DNA of 64,000 nt from Hyalangium gracile (GTDB taxonomy: Bacteria > Myxococcota > Myxococcia > Myxococcales > Myxococcaceae): positions 1-64,000 of the forward strand of contig NZ_JAHXBG010000040.1 of the NCBI RefSeq assembly GCF_020103725.1, in the 5' to 3' direction. Position numbers and translations under genes: made by a program. The notes beneath the pieces were generated by a model. That model did not search any database, had not been told where the DNA came from, and worked only from the letters and a program-made list of their open reading frames with translations. Numbering within the stretch: position 1 is the stretch's first letter; each line of letters opens with the position of its first letter. Positions 1 through 7,443 of this stretch are shown in pieces.

Positions 1-194
1 AGCCCACTGCGCTCCAGGTACTGCTCCAGCGGCTCTTCTCCAATGAACATCCGCCTCTGGCCCTGCTGGAACCTCACCCCCCCGGCGCCTGCAGGCTGCG
101 GCCGCTGGCTGGCTTCCACCTCGAAGCCAAATCCCCTCTGCTGCGTCTCCGGCACCCCTCGGGCTCGCTTCGGCGTCTTGCTCGGCTCGTTCAC
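1..194 (-). CDS. hypothetical protein, N-terminal part (cut by window edge)
   Basis: A leftward reading frame opens at a GTG at 194-192, which is preceded by a purine-rich GGAAGG about five bases upstream. It runs open to the window edge, giving about 64 residues. The visible N-terminus is basic and low in complexity (MNEPSKTPKRARGV), then rich in Q, R and G. It ends with a more ordered stretch containing GQRRMFIGEEPLEQYLERSG. I do not recognise a family. There is no signal peptide and no membrane segment in the visible part. The codon pattern is GC-rich like its neighbours. The overlapping plus-strand frame at 43-600 is a shadow. The function and even the start are uncertain because most of the gene lies outside the window. 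Confidence 0.45.
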   Translation of the reverse strand, partial: MNEPSKTPKRARGVPETQQRGFGFEVEASQRPQPAGAGGVRFQQGQRRMFIGEEPLEQYLERSG

Positions 195-281
195 ACCTGC
201 CTTCCAACCACGCCCTACCTTCCAAGTCGATCCCCTTGTCACCTACCTCCTACGTTACCCTACAGCTTATTTCGACAGGCT

Positions 282-331
282 CACAAGCGGACCAGTCGGC
301 GGCATTCTCGCCCGACACGGGCCCGCTTGTG
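282..331 (-). terminator. long inverted repeat downstream of the 357-1091 gene
   Basis: CACAAGCGG at 282-290 and CCGCTTGTG at 323-331 are perfect 9-bp complementary arms. A weaker inner pairing (GTCGG with CCGAC) lies between them. The element sits 25 bp past the stop of the leftward gene 357-1091 and upstream of the leftward partial gene 1-194. There is no clear T tract, so it may be a weak terminator or a regulatory hairpin. Confidence 0.35.
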
Positions 332-356
332 TCCTACCGGACTTCCCTGAAACCGA

Positions 357-1091
357 TCAGGAGCGCGAGGAGCCGCGCAGCTTGGAGAAGTACTCCTCGC
401 GCGAGAGGACGCCTCGGGTATCCAGCACCTCGATGAGCGCGCTGAGCGAGCGGGCCTGGTTGGCGACCATCTGCTGTAGATCCGCCACCTGCTGGGTGAG
501 GACCTCCAGGCGCTGCTGCAGGTCGGCCTCGCGGGCCGATGAGAGCCGGTGCGGCGCGGGCGGGGAGAACTCGTACACGGGCTCGCTGATACCGAACTGA
601 TCCGGGCTGGCGGTCGTGGTGGCCATGCCCCCGTAGTAATGCTTGCGGATGGCGCGCTCGATGGCCGAGGCGCTGCTGACCACGACCTGGACCTTCTGCT
701 CGGTGTGGAAGGCCAGCTCCTGGAGCGCCTCCACGTTGGTGGGGTCCGCGCTGGCCAGGGTGATCGTCTTGTGAGCGGTGTCCGCGGCGACGGGGAAGAC
801 GGTGTAGCGCTCGGCGAGGTCCACGCGGAAGAGCTTGAGCAGGTACTCGGGCGGGTTGAGCCCATCCAGCTCCACGACGGGGATGTGCAGCTGGCGCGAG
901 AGGGCGTGGACCATGGAGCTCTCGTCCACGAAGCCCATCTGCACCAGGGTGAGGCCGAGCTTGCCGCCCCACTTGCGCTGCTCGGCCAGGGCCGAGCGCA
1001 GCTGGGTCTCGGTGAGGAGGCCGGCGTCCATGAGGATCTCGCCGAGCCGCTTCTTGCGCGTGGGGGGAGGGGGCGAGGAAGGAGGGCTCAC
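357..1091 (-). CDS. GspE/MshE N-terminal-domain (T2SSE_N) protein
   Basis: The protein has about 244 residues from a GTG start. Residues about 14-75 (RLGEILMDAGLLTETQLRSA, then GGKLGLTLVQMGFVDE) match the N-terminal domain of type II secretion/type IV pilus assembly ATPases, which in some family members binds c-di-GMP. There is no Walker ATPase domain, so this is a stand-alone adaptor-like form. The C-terminus is a coiled coil (LQQRLEVLTQQVADLQQMVA). An in-frame ATG at 1160 exists, but the extra 23 residues look non-native. The GTG is preceded six bases upstream by TACCCT, a good -10 hexamer, which supports the shorter form. Many myxobacteria carry such short domain proteins; a role in pilus, motility or signalling assembly is an inference. 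Transcribed divergently from the lipoprotein at 1178. Confidence 0.75.
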   Translation of the reverse strand: MSPPSSPPPPTRKKRLGEILMDAGLLTETQLRSALAEQRKWGGKLGLTLVQMGFVDESSMVHALSRQLHIPVVELDGLNPPEYLLKLFRVDLAERYTVFPVAADTAHKTITLASADPTNVEALQELAFHTEQKVQVVVSSASAIERAIRKHYYGGMATTTASPDQFGISEPVYEFSPPAPHRLSSAREADLQQRLEVLTQQVADLQQMVANQARSLSALIEVLDTRGVLSREEYFSKLRGSSRS

Positions 1092-1177
1092 CGCACCAGG
1101 GTAGCAGCGACCGTAGGGACGGCAACACCCGGTGACGAGAATGGGCCCCAGGCCGCGCATTGAGGTATGTGTGGGGA

Positions 1178-2008
1178 ATGGCGCGATGCACGTTCCTGGT
1201 CTTGATGGCGTTTCTGTCGGGGTGTGCCACCACGCGGCTGGCGGGCGCGGATCTGGACCGCGTGACGCAGCCGGCCTTCATCTCCCGGATCGAGGATGGC
1301 GCCGGGCCCAAGGCCCGCGTCTTCCGCGAGGATGACGCGTACGGCGAGAAGCTGAAGAAGCTCGAGCCGAAGGAGGCCGATCGCCGGCTGCAGGCGAAGC
1401 TGAGCAAGGCGGTGACGCGCTTCGAGATCTCCGAGCGCCTGCGGGTGAGCACGATCAACCAGCTGCCGCGGGAGCGGCCCTGGACGAACATCGTGGATCC
1501 GGCGCGAGTGGCCTCGGCGCTGGAGAGCTTCCTGGTGGAGGAGGTACCGGCGAACGCGCCGGACTACGATCTGCTCACGCCGCTGGGCTCGGATGTCGTG
1601 GTGGAGTTCGTCATCCAGGACTACGGCATGCGCAGCGACAAGGGGCACGCGGGCGCGTACCTGAAGGGCTACGGGCGCATGTTCCGGCTGGATGGCCGCT
1701 CCGAGCAGTGGCGCCGACCGTTCGAGGTGGACCAGCTCGAGGCGGGGGCTCCGCACCTGGATCCGTTCAGGGTGGGCAAGGATCCGGACCTGTTCCGGCA
1801 GGCGATCACGTCGCTGCTGGACGGCGTGGCGGAGCAGTTCGCGCAGGATCTGACGCCCAAGGATCGCCGGGGAGGGCCGCCGCTGCCGGAGGGGCCGGAG
1901 CTGACGGCGCCGGACAGCACGAACCGCACCGGTCGTGAGAACCAGCAGCCGCCGCCGAAGCCGGAGCCGGAGCTGCCCGCGGGCGAGCTGCCGGATCCGG
2001 ATCCCTGA
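1178..2008 (+). CDS. lipoprotein of unknown function
   Basis: The protein has 276 residues. The start ATG at 1178 gives a compact lipoprotein signal (MARCTFLVLMAFLSGCATT) with lipobox LSGC; a TTG at 1160 would add six residues. A GTGGGGA stretch before the ATG can serve as ribosome-binding site. The mature part begins with a charged segment and a central region (SDVVVEFVIQDYGMRSDKG) that reads as an outer-membrane or periplasmic lipoprotein fold. The C-terminus is a Pro/Glu-rich tail. I do not recognise a named family. It lies divergent from the T2SSE_N-type gene and convergent with the AhpD-like gene, whose stop is only 12 bp away. Confidence 0.75.
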   Translation: MARCTFLVLMAFLSGCATTRLAGADLDRVTQPAFISRIEDGAGPKARVFREDDAYGEKLKKLEPKEADRRLQAKLSKAVTRFEISERLRVSTINQLPRERPWTNIVDPARVASALESFLVEEVPANAPDYDLLTPLGSDVVVEFVIQDYGMRSDKGHAGAYLKGYGRMFRLDGRSEQWRRPFEVDQLEAGAPHLDPFRVGKDPDLFRQAITSLLDGVAEQFAQDLTPKDRRGGPPLPEGPELTAPDSTNRTGRENQQPPPKPEPELPAGELPDPDP

Positions 2009-2020
2009 GCGGGCCGTCCT

Positions 2021-2635
2021 TCAGCCCGGCTTTGCCGCGGGAGCGTCGACGTAGCCGCTCTGGGCCAGCCGCACGCCGTTGCGGGCATAGATCTCGGCGG
2101 AGTGGTGGCCCACGCCGTTGGCGTCGATCCAGCGGTTGTAGAAGTTGAAGAGCGCGCAGACGTTGACGGCGTCGTAGATGGCCTCGTCCGACCAGCCCAC
2201 GGCCTTGAGGGCATCCACGTCCTCCTGGCGGATCCTCGCGGGGGCCAGGTTGACCTTCTCGATATAGGTGAACAGAGCCTTCTCGGCCTCGGAGATGGGG
2301 GCCGTGTGGTGGTTCTCGAGGACGGCTTCGACCTTCTTCACATCACCCAGCAGATTCGCCGCGACCGCGGCGTGGGAGTGAAGTCAAAACAAGCAGTGAT
2401 TGCCGCGGGAGGTGAAGGCGGCGATCAGCTCGCGCATCCCCGCGGGCAGGGGAGAAGGGCCGCGCATGATACCCTCGGTGAGGGCGGACAGCGGGTCGGT
2501 CACCTGCGGCTTGAACGCGAACAGGTGCCAGATGCGAGGGAAGGGCCTGCCCGTCTCGCGGCACCGCTGGATGAGCGAGGAGTAGTGGCCGACGCCTTGA
2601 TGCGCCTCGACGTCCTTCAGGAACATCGGGTCCAT
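2021..2635 (-). CDS. selenocysteine-containing AhpD-like (CMD family) peroxidase-related protein, CxxU
   Basis: Two same-frame open stretches (2635-2387 and 2383-2021) are joined by one in-frame TGA at 2386-2384. Read through, they give 204 residues that match carboxymuconolactone decarboxylase/AhpD 'peroxidase-related' proteins. The family motif NxCxxCxxxH appears as N79-H-C81-L-F-U84-L-H-S-H88, so the TGA falls exactly at the second redox cysteine. Upstream are the family's MRELIAAF helix and, after the motif, AAVAANLLGDV and the C-terminal helices. The start ATG at 2635 has GGGAG seven bases upstream, and the gene follows the permease stop by 16 bp, so the two are probably co-transcribed. 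A nested stem-loop with a GGUC loop follows the TGA directly. Family knowledge: AhpD-like proteins reduce peroxides or disulfides through this CxxC; CxxU versions have been reported in bacterial selenoprotein surveys. The alternative is a nonsense mutation, but both halves show full conservation. Confidence 0.85.
2336..2383 (-). promoter_or_regulatory. candidate bacterial SECIS element
   Basis: On the mRNA sense, starting at the base after the UGA, three nested helices can form. CUUCAC pairs with GUGAAG (outer, 6 bp), CCCA with UGGG (middle), and CGCCGC with GCGGCG (inner, 6 bp). They close a GGUC loop. The loop starts 17 nt after the UGA, close to the spacing in E. coli fdhF, whose SelB-binding loop also contains GGUC. 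A bulged U in the stem, which matters in E. coli, is not obvious here. Confidence 0.75.
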
Positions 2636-2651
2636 GATGATGATCTCCCGA

Positions 2652-3899
2652 TCAGAAGAGCGCATGCTCGGCAAGGAGCACCGCGAGCCCCACGATGAAG
2701 CTCAAGAGCGTCACCGGTACGCCGATCCGCAGGTAGTCCATGAAGGACATCTTCACCTTGTCGCGCGCGGCCTCGAACACTATCAGGTTGGCCACGCTCC
2801 CGATCAAGGTCAGGTTCCCCGCCAGCGTCGAGCACAGCGCCAGCACGTGCCACCCCAGCTCCGGGTTCTGAAGCGTCGGCACCCACGTGCGCGCCAGCAT
2901 CACGAACGGCACGTTGCTGAACAGGTTCGACGCCACCAGCGTCAGCGCCGCGAACCCCAGCGTCTCCCGCCACGGCGGCCCCGCCATCAGCGGAGCGAAG
3001 ATCGTCCGGATCTCCTCCGCCCAGCCGTGCTTGTTCACCCCGTACACCACGATGAACAGGCTGGCGAAGAACAGCAGCAGCACGAAGTCCACCCGCTCCA
3101 TGATGGAGCGCGGCTCGCGGCGAGCCATGGCCATCACCACCGCGGCTCCCGTCAGCGCGCTCCAGCTCATGGGGAAGCCCAGGAAGAAGGCCACCACCAC
3201 CGCCACCATCACCGCCAGCGTCAGCGCCAGCAGCGGCCGATCCACCGGAGGCGGAGGCGGCTGCGGATCGAAGCGCTTCGCGGGCAGCTCCTTGCGGAAC
3301 AGGTACAGCAGCATCGCGATCACGATGCCCGTGGACAGAATCGCCGGCAGCGCCATGTACGCGGCGAAGCTCGCGTAGGACAGCTTCGAGGCCCCCTGGA
3401 TGAGCATGTTCTGCGGGTTGCCCGTGAAGGTGGCCACCGAGCCGCTGTTCGAGCCCATGCACACCGCCAGCAGGTACGGCACCGGAGGCAGGCGAGCGTC
3501 CTCCACCACGGCCAGCACCAGCGGTGTCAGCATCAGGCACACCGTGTCATTGACGAGGAAGGCGGACAGCAGCGCGCTGATGCCCGTCACCGCCGCCAGC
3601 AGCAGCCGAGGCGTGTGGGCCATACGCACCGTGAAGGCCCCCGCCGTCCGGAAGAAGGCCGCCTGCGCCAGGTACGCCGCCAGCAGCATCATCCCCAGCA
3701 ACAGGATGATCGTGTCCAGGTCCACCGCGTGGCGGGAGGGATCCTCGCTGTGGTTGAAGACCTCGGCCGGGGTGACCACCCCCAGCACCACCATGAGCAC
3801 GGCGCCCAGCAGCGCGCCGCCCGGGCGGTCCAGCTTGAGGAAGGGCAGGCGCGCCCCGGCGATGAAGACGTACGTCAGCAGGAAGATGGCGAGGGCCAC
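2652..3899 (-). CDS. ArsB/NhaD-type anion or Na+/H+ permease
   Basis: An integral membrane protein of about 415 residues with around 11 hydrophobic segments. It begins with ALAIFLLTYVFIAGARLPF, the typical start of the ion transporter superfamily (ArsB/NhaD/CitMHS, 'SLC13 family'). The conserved half-sites LVNDTVCLMLTPLVL and GSNSGSVATFTGNPQNMLI, and the pseudo-repeat FSNVPFVMLARTWVP with STLAGNLTLIGSVANLIV, are all present. The substrate cannot be read from sequence: arsenite, dicarboxylate, sulfate or Na+/H+ are all possible. I chose the GTG at 3899; an in-frame TTG at 3920 would add seven residues. It is divergent from rtcA and leads a likely two-gene unit with the AhpD-like selenoprotein gene. 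A shared stress or redox role is possible but not shown. Confidence 0.8.
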   Translation of the reverse strand: MALAIFLLTYVFIAGARLPFLKLDRPGGALLGAVLMVVLGVVTPAEVFNHSEDPSRHAVDLDTIILLLGMMLLAAYLAQAAFFRTAGAFTVRMAHTPRLLLAAVTGISALLSAFLVNDTVCLMLTPLVLAVVEDARLPPVPYLLAVCMGSNSGSVATFTGNPQNMLIQGASKLSYASFAAYMALPAILSTGIVIAMLLYLFRKELPAKRFDPQPPPPPVDRPLLALTLAVMVAVVVAFFLGFPMSWSALTGAAVVMAMARREPRSIMERVDFVLLLFFASLFIVVYGVNKHGWAEEIRTIFAPLMAGPPWRETLGFAALTLVASNLFSNVPFVMLARTWVPTLQNPELGWHVLALCSTLAGNLTLIGSVANLIVFEAARDKVKMSFMDYLRIGVPVTLLSFIVGLAVLLAEHALF

Positions 3900-3968
3900 G
3901 AAGCGCGGACAGTACCCCAAGCGCTTCTGCTACGCTGCATTGCTCATGCATCGCGGCACAGGGACACC

Positions 3969-5045
3969 ATGACCGGCACCAGCCGGCCCGAAGAGGGGCC
4001 GGTGCAGCTCGATGGCAGCGAAGGCGAGGGGGGAGGGCAGATCCTCCGCTCGGCGCTCTCCCTGTCGCTCATCACCGGCCGGCCCTTCCACATCACCCGC
4101 CTGCGCCAGCGCCGGGATCCCTCGGGCCTGCGCCCCCAGCACCTGGCCTGCGTGCGCGGCGCCGAGGCCCTCAGCTCCAGCACCAGCGAGGGGGCCACCG
4201 TGGGGGCCTCGGAGCTCTCCTTCACCCCGGGCCCCGTGCGCCCAGGCGACTACCTGCTGGAGGTGGGCACCGCCGGCAGCACCCCGCTGCTCTTCCAGTG
4301 CCTCTTCTTCCCCCTGGCTCTGGCCGGAGGCGGGCAGCTCACGCTGCGCGGAGGCACCCACCTGCCGCACAGCCCCAGCTACCACTACCTCGTCAACGTC
4401 TGGCTCCCGGTGATGCACGCCTACGGGCTGCACGCCTCCCTGAGCCTCACGCACGCGGGCTTCTACCCGGAGGGCGGCGGCGAGTTCCAGGCGGAGCTCT
4501 CCGCTCCGGCCGAGCCCCCGCGGCTGGTGGATCTGCCCGCGCGCGGCACGCTGCAGGACATCACCGTCAGCTCCTTCGTGGGCGGGCTGCCCTTCTCCAT
4601 CGCCGATCGCCAGTCCCGCGCCGCCGAGGCCGCGCTGCGCGAGCGGGGGCTCTACTGCCACTCGCAGAACCGGGCGCTGCCCGTGACGCGCTCGGCGGGC
4701 ACCGTCACCTTCATCCTGGCGGAGTTCGAGAACACCTTCGCGGGCTTCACCGCGCTCGGAGAGCGGGGACGGCCGGCGGAGGAGGTGGGGCGCGAGGCCG
4801 CCGAGGCGGTGGCTCGCTTCATGGAGTCCGCCGGCGCCATCGACGAGCACCTGGGGGATCAGCTCCTGCTCCCGGCGGCGCTGCTGGCCGCGGGGAGGCT
4901 GGGCCCGTCCACGCCAGGCACCACGCGCTTCACGGCCTCACGGGTGACGGAGCACCTGACGACGCATGCCCGCGTCATCGAGCGCTTCCTGCCCGTGAAG
5001 GTAGCCGTCGAGCCGGGCGGCGCGGTGGAGGTCCGCCCGGCCTGA
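3969..5045 (+). CDS. rtcA: RNA 3'-terminal phosphate cyclase
   Basis: The protein has 358 residues, the usual length for RtcA, which converts an RNA 3'-phosphate to a 2',3'-cyclic phosphate through a covalent histidyl-AMP. The family signature GSEGEGGGQILRSAL is at residues 16-30. The middle carries FYPEGGGEF, and the adenylated histidine is expected in EHLGDQLLLPAAL, near H294. The start ATG at 3969 has AGGGA close upstream; the longer frame open from 2634 is the shadow of the opposite-strand permease. No rtcB ligase or rtcR activator lies in the window, so the gene stands alone. An upstream TACGCT about 35 bases before the ATG could be the -10 of its promoter. Confidence 0.93.
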   Translation: MTGTSRPEEGPVQLDGSEGEGGGQILRSALSLSLITGRPFHITRLRQRRDPSGLRPQHLACVRGAEALSSSTSEGATVGASELSFTPGPVRPGDYLLEVGTAGSTPLLFQCLFFPLALAGGGQLTLRGGTHLPHSPSYHYLVNVWLPVMHAYGLHASLSLTHAGFYPEGGGEFQAELSAPAEPPRLVDLPARGTLQDITVSSFVGGLPFSIADRQSRAAEAALRERGLYCHSQNRALPVTRSAGTVTFILAEFENTFAGFTALGERGRPAEEVGREAAEAVARFMESAGAIDEHLGDQLLLPAALLAAGRLGPSTPGTTRFTASRVTEHLTTHARVIERFLPVKVAVEPGGAVEVRPA

Positions 5046-5057
5046 GGCGTCAGCGGC

Positions 5058-5399
5058 CTAGGCCTCGTCCTCGGCGCTCGCCTTGCCCGAGGCGCCGAAG
5101 GTGTTCACGTCGGCGATCTCCTTCGTCGTGTTGCGGTACGCGCGCAGCGCGAACGGCGTGGCGACGAGGAACACGATGCCGGCCAGGCCGATGGCGGCCC
5201 AGGGCACCGGTGTCTCCTTGATCTGGATGTCCTTGCCGTAGGCGTTCATGTTGCCGCCGAGCTGCTTGGCCTTGAGGGCGGCCCGCTCCTCCTCGGTCAT
5301 GGCGGGAGGCGGCTTGAACTCCTGCACGGGACGGCCGGCCAGGACGGCACCCCCGGAGAGCAGGGCGGACAGGACGATGAGGCGCGAGAGCGTACGCAT
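5058..5399 (-). CDS. small exported membrane-anchored protein, hypothetical
   Basis: The protein has 113 residues. The N-terminus is a Sec signal peptide (LIVLSALLSGGAVLAGRP), followed by a soluble charged segment (MTEEERAALKAKQL), then one membrane helix (PWAAIGLAGIVFLVATPFAL) and a short charged tail. The start ATG at 5399 has a TAGCAT hexamer eight bases upstream, which suggests a very short leader; the frame can extend to 5417 but without benefit. No known family is recognised. It is convergent with rtcA (12 bp between stops) and divergent from sppA. Confidence 0.65.
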   Translation of the reverse strand: MRTLSRLIVLSALLSGGAVLAGRPVQEFKPPPAMTEEERAALKAKQLGGNMNAYGKDIQIKETPVPWAAIGLAGIVFLVATPFALRAYRNTTKEIADVNTFGASGKASAEDEA

Positions 5400-5578
5400 G
5401 GCCAGCCATGCTACCACGGGTAGGCCAGCGGAGAGCCACCCCAGGCTATGGGAAGCCCGCGGCGAGGGCTCCCGGAGCGGGCAGGGGAGCTTCCGGAGCC
5501 TCTTCAGAGCCCCTCCGGAGCCTCCATCACCCCGCGCACATCCCCGTGGAACAAGGCTTGCGTCCGCCCCGGCCGTCC

Positions 5579-7324
5579 ATGACGCTCGGGGACGACTCCT
5601 TCCCTCGGGCCTCCATGCTGCGCCTCGTCTTCGTCGCCATCGCCAACCTGCTGCTGCTGGTGCGGACCCTGCTCGGGCTGCCGTTCCGCCTGCTGGCCTC
5701 GCGACACCGCCCCACCTACGTCCGCTTCCGGCTCGCCGGAGATCCGCCCTACCGCGAGCAGCGAAAGAGCCGCTTCAAGCTGGGCGGCTCGAGCCCGGAG
5801 CCCGGCACCGTCTCCTCACTGGAGTCCTTCCAGGAGGCGCTCGGGCTGCTGGCCCGGGACGCGCACGTGAAGGGCATCCTCCTGGAGCTCGAGGGGCTGG
5901 AGGTCGCCTCCGCGAAGAAGGACGTGCTGGTGAAGCTGCTCACGGACTTCCGGGCGGCGGGCAAGCGCGTGGTGGGCTGGGCCGTGAGCCTGGACAACCT
6001 GGGCTACCAGGTGCTGTGCGCCGCGGACGAGGTGCTCCTGGCGCCCGCGGGCCGGCTCGAGCTGGTGGGCTATGCCGCCGAGGCCACCGCGCTGGGCGAG
6101 GGCCTCTCCCGGGTGGGCATCCAGGCCCACTTCGTGCGGCGCGGCGACTACAAGACGGCCCCGGAGCTGTTCACCCACGCCCACGTCTCGGACATCCAGC
6201 GGCAGACGCTCGAGGCCTTCCTCGACGAGCGCTACGCGGACCTGGTGGACACGGTGGCCCGGGGCCGCAAGAAGACGCCCGAGGAGGTCCGGGCGCTCAT
6301 CGACTCGGGGCCCTACAGCGCCCAGCGCGCGGTGGCGGCGGGGCTGGTGGATGGGGTCTGCGGCGAGGCCGACCTGCCGGCACGGCTGGACGAGCGCCGT
6401 CGCCAGGAGAAGGACCCGGACGACGCCGAGGAGCCGATCGAGCCGATGTCCCACTGGTTCTCCACCCAGCCCTTCCCCCAGGTGAAGTGGAGGCCGATGC
6501 GGCGGCGGCCGAAGCTCGGGCTGGTGAAGGTGTCGGGGATGATCATCCCGGGGAAGGGCTCCGGAGGCATGGGCCCGAAGACGGCCGGCGCGGAGTCGGT
6601 GGTGAAGGCGCTGCGCCAGGCGGGGCGGGACAAGCGGGCCAAGGCGGTGGTGCTCTACATCGACAGCCCGGGCGGCTCGGCGCTGGCCTCGGAGCTGATC
6701 CTGGAGGCCGTGCAGCGCGTGGGGCGCAAGAAGCCGGTGATCGCCTTCGTGGATCAGGTCTGCGCCAGCGGCGGGTACATGGCCGCGCTGGGAGCCAAGG
6801 AGATCTGGACGACGCCGCACGCCATCATCGGCTCCATCGGCGTCTTCGCCGGGAAGTTCGAGGCCTCCGGGCTGATGGAGCGCCTGGGCGTGCGCAGGAC
6901 GATCATCGCCCGCGGGGAGAACTCGGGCATCTTCTCGACGTCCCGGGGCTTCACCCCGCACGAGCGCGCCTCGCTCGAGGCGGAGGTGGAGGAGACGTAC
7001 CAGGCCTTCCTGGCCCACGTGGCCAAGGCGCGCGGCCGGACCAAGGAGGAGATCCACGAGCGCGCCGAGGGCCGTGTGTACTCGGGCACCCGGGCGCTGG
7101 CCGCGGGGCTGGTGGACCGCGCCGGCAGCTTCGAGGAGGCCTGCCGCCACGCCATGGATCTGGCCAAGGTACCGGCGGGGAAGTTCGAGCTCGCCCTCTA
7201 CAGCGTGGGAGAGCGCCGCCGCTCGCTGCTCCAGCTGCTGCTGAGCATGTCGAGCACCCACCTGTACGCGCTCTGTCCAACCTCCTGGTCCCTCGGCCGG
7301 TCCTCGATGCGCCGCGACGGGTAG
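5579..7324 (+). CDS. sppA: signal peptide peptidase SppA, 67K type
   Basis: The protein has about 581 residues with an N-terminal membrane anchor (RLVFVAIANLLLLVRTLLGL) and two S49 ClpP-like halves. The catalytic lysine is expected in VRRGDYKTAPELF of the first half. The nucleophile serine is in VDQVCASGGYMAALG of the second half, the standard split Lys/Ser dyad of long SppA. VLYIDSPGGSALASE is the neighbouring conserved strand and loop. The enzyme degrades remnant signal peptides in the inner membrane. The start is ATG 5579 or ATG 5615 just before the anchor; the frame open back to 5248 is overextended. The C-terminal ~25 residues after LLLSMSSTHL look non-conserved. Confidence 0.88.
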   Translation: MTLGDDSFPRASMLRLVFVAIANLLLLVRTLLGLPFRLLASRHRPTYVRFRLAGDPPYREQRKSRFKLGGSSPEPGTVSSLESFQEALGLLARDAHVKGILLELEGLEVASAKKDVLVKLLTDFRAAGKRVVGWAVSLDNLGYQVLCAADEVLLAPAGRLELVGYAAEATALGEGLSRVGIQAHFVRRGDYKTAPELFTHAHVSDIQRQTLEAFLDERYADLVDTVARGRKKTPEEVRALIDSGPYSAQRAVAAGLVDGVCGEADLPARLDERRRQEKDPDDAEEPIEPMSHWFSTQPFPQVKWRPMRRRPKLGLVKVSGMIIPGKGSGGMGPKTAGAESVVKALRQAGRDKRAKAVVLYIDSPGGSALASELILEAVQRVGRKKPVIAFVDQVCASGGYMAALGAKEIWTTPHAIIGSIGVFAGKFEASGLMERLGVRRTIIARGENSGIFSTSRGFTPHERASLEAEVEETYQAFLAHVAKARGRTKEEIHERAEGRVYSGTRALAAGLVDRAGSFEEACRHAMDLAKVPAGKFELALYSVGERRRSLLQLLLSMSSTHLYALCPTSWSLGRSSMRRDG

Positions 7325-7443
7325 GCCCCAGCCGTGCGGTACGCCCGGCCCGCCGGGCGGCCGCTCGACGCACTGCGCAAAAGGGATACTCCTTGTCCCA
7401 GGAAATTCGCTATCCTGCGGAGCCGGAGGGTGCCCGCGAAACC

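Noticed and set aside
43-600. Plus-strand ORF of 185 codons
   Set aside because: It overlaps the T2SSE_N-type gene antisense and the leftward partial gene, has a cysteine/arginine-rich translation and no motif.
2021-2674. Two separate genes, or a pseudogene broken by a nonsense mutation, at the AhpD-like locus
   Set aside because: Both parts are in one frame, join to a full family-length protein, and the TGA stands at the redox cysteine with a SECIS-like hairpin after it. The downstream part has no ribosome-binding site of its own before its GTG.
2634-3968. Upstream extension of the rtcA reading frame
   Set aside because: The translation is a His/Arg/Gln-rich antisense shadow of the permease; RtcA homology begins right at ATG 3969.
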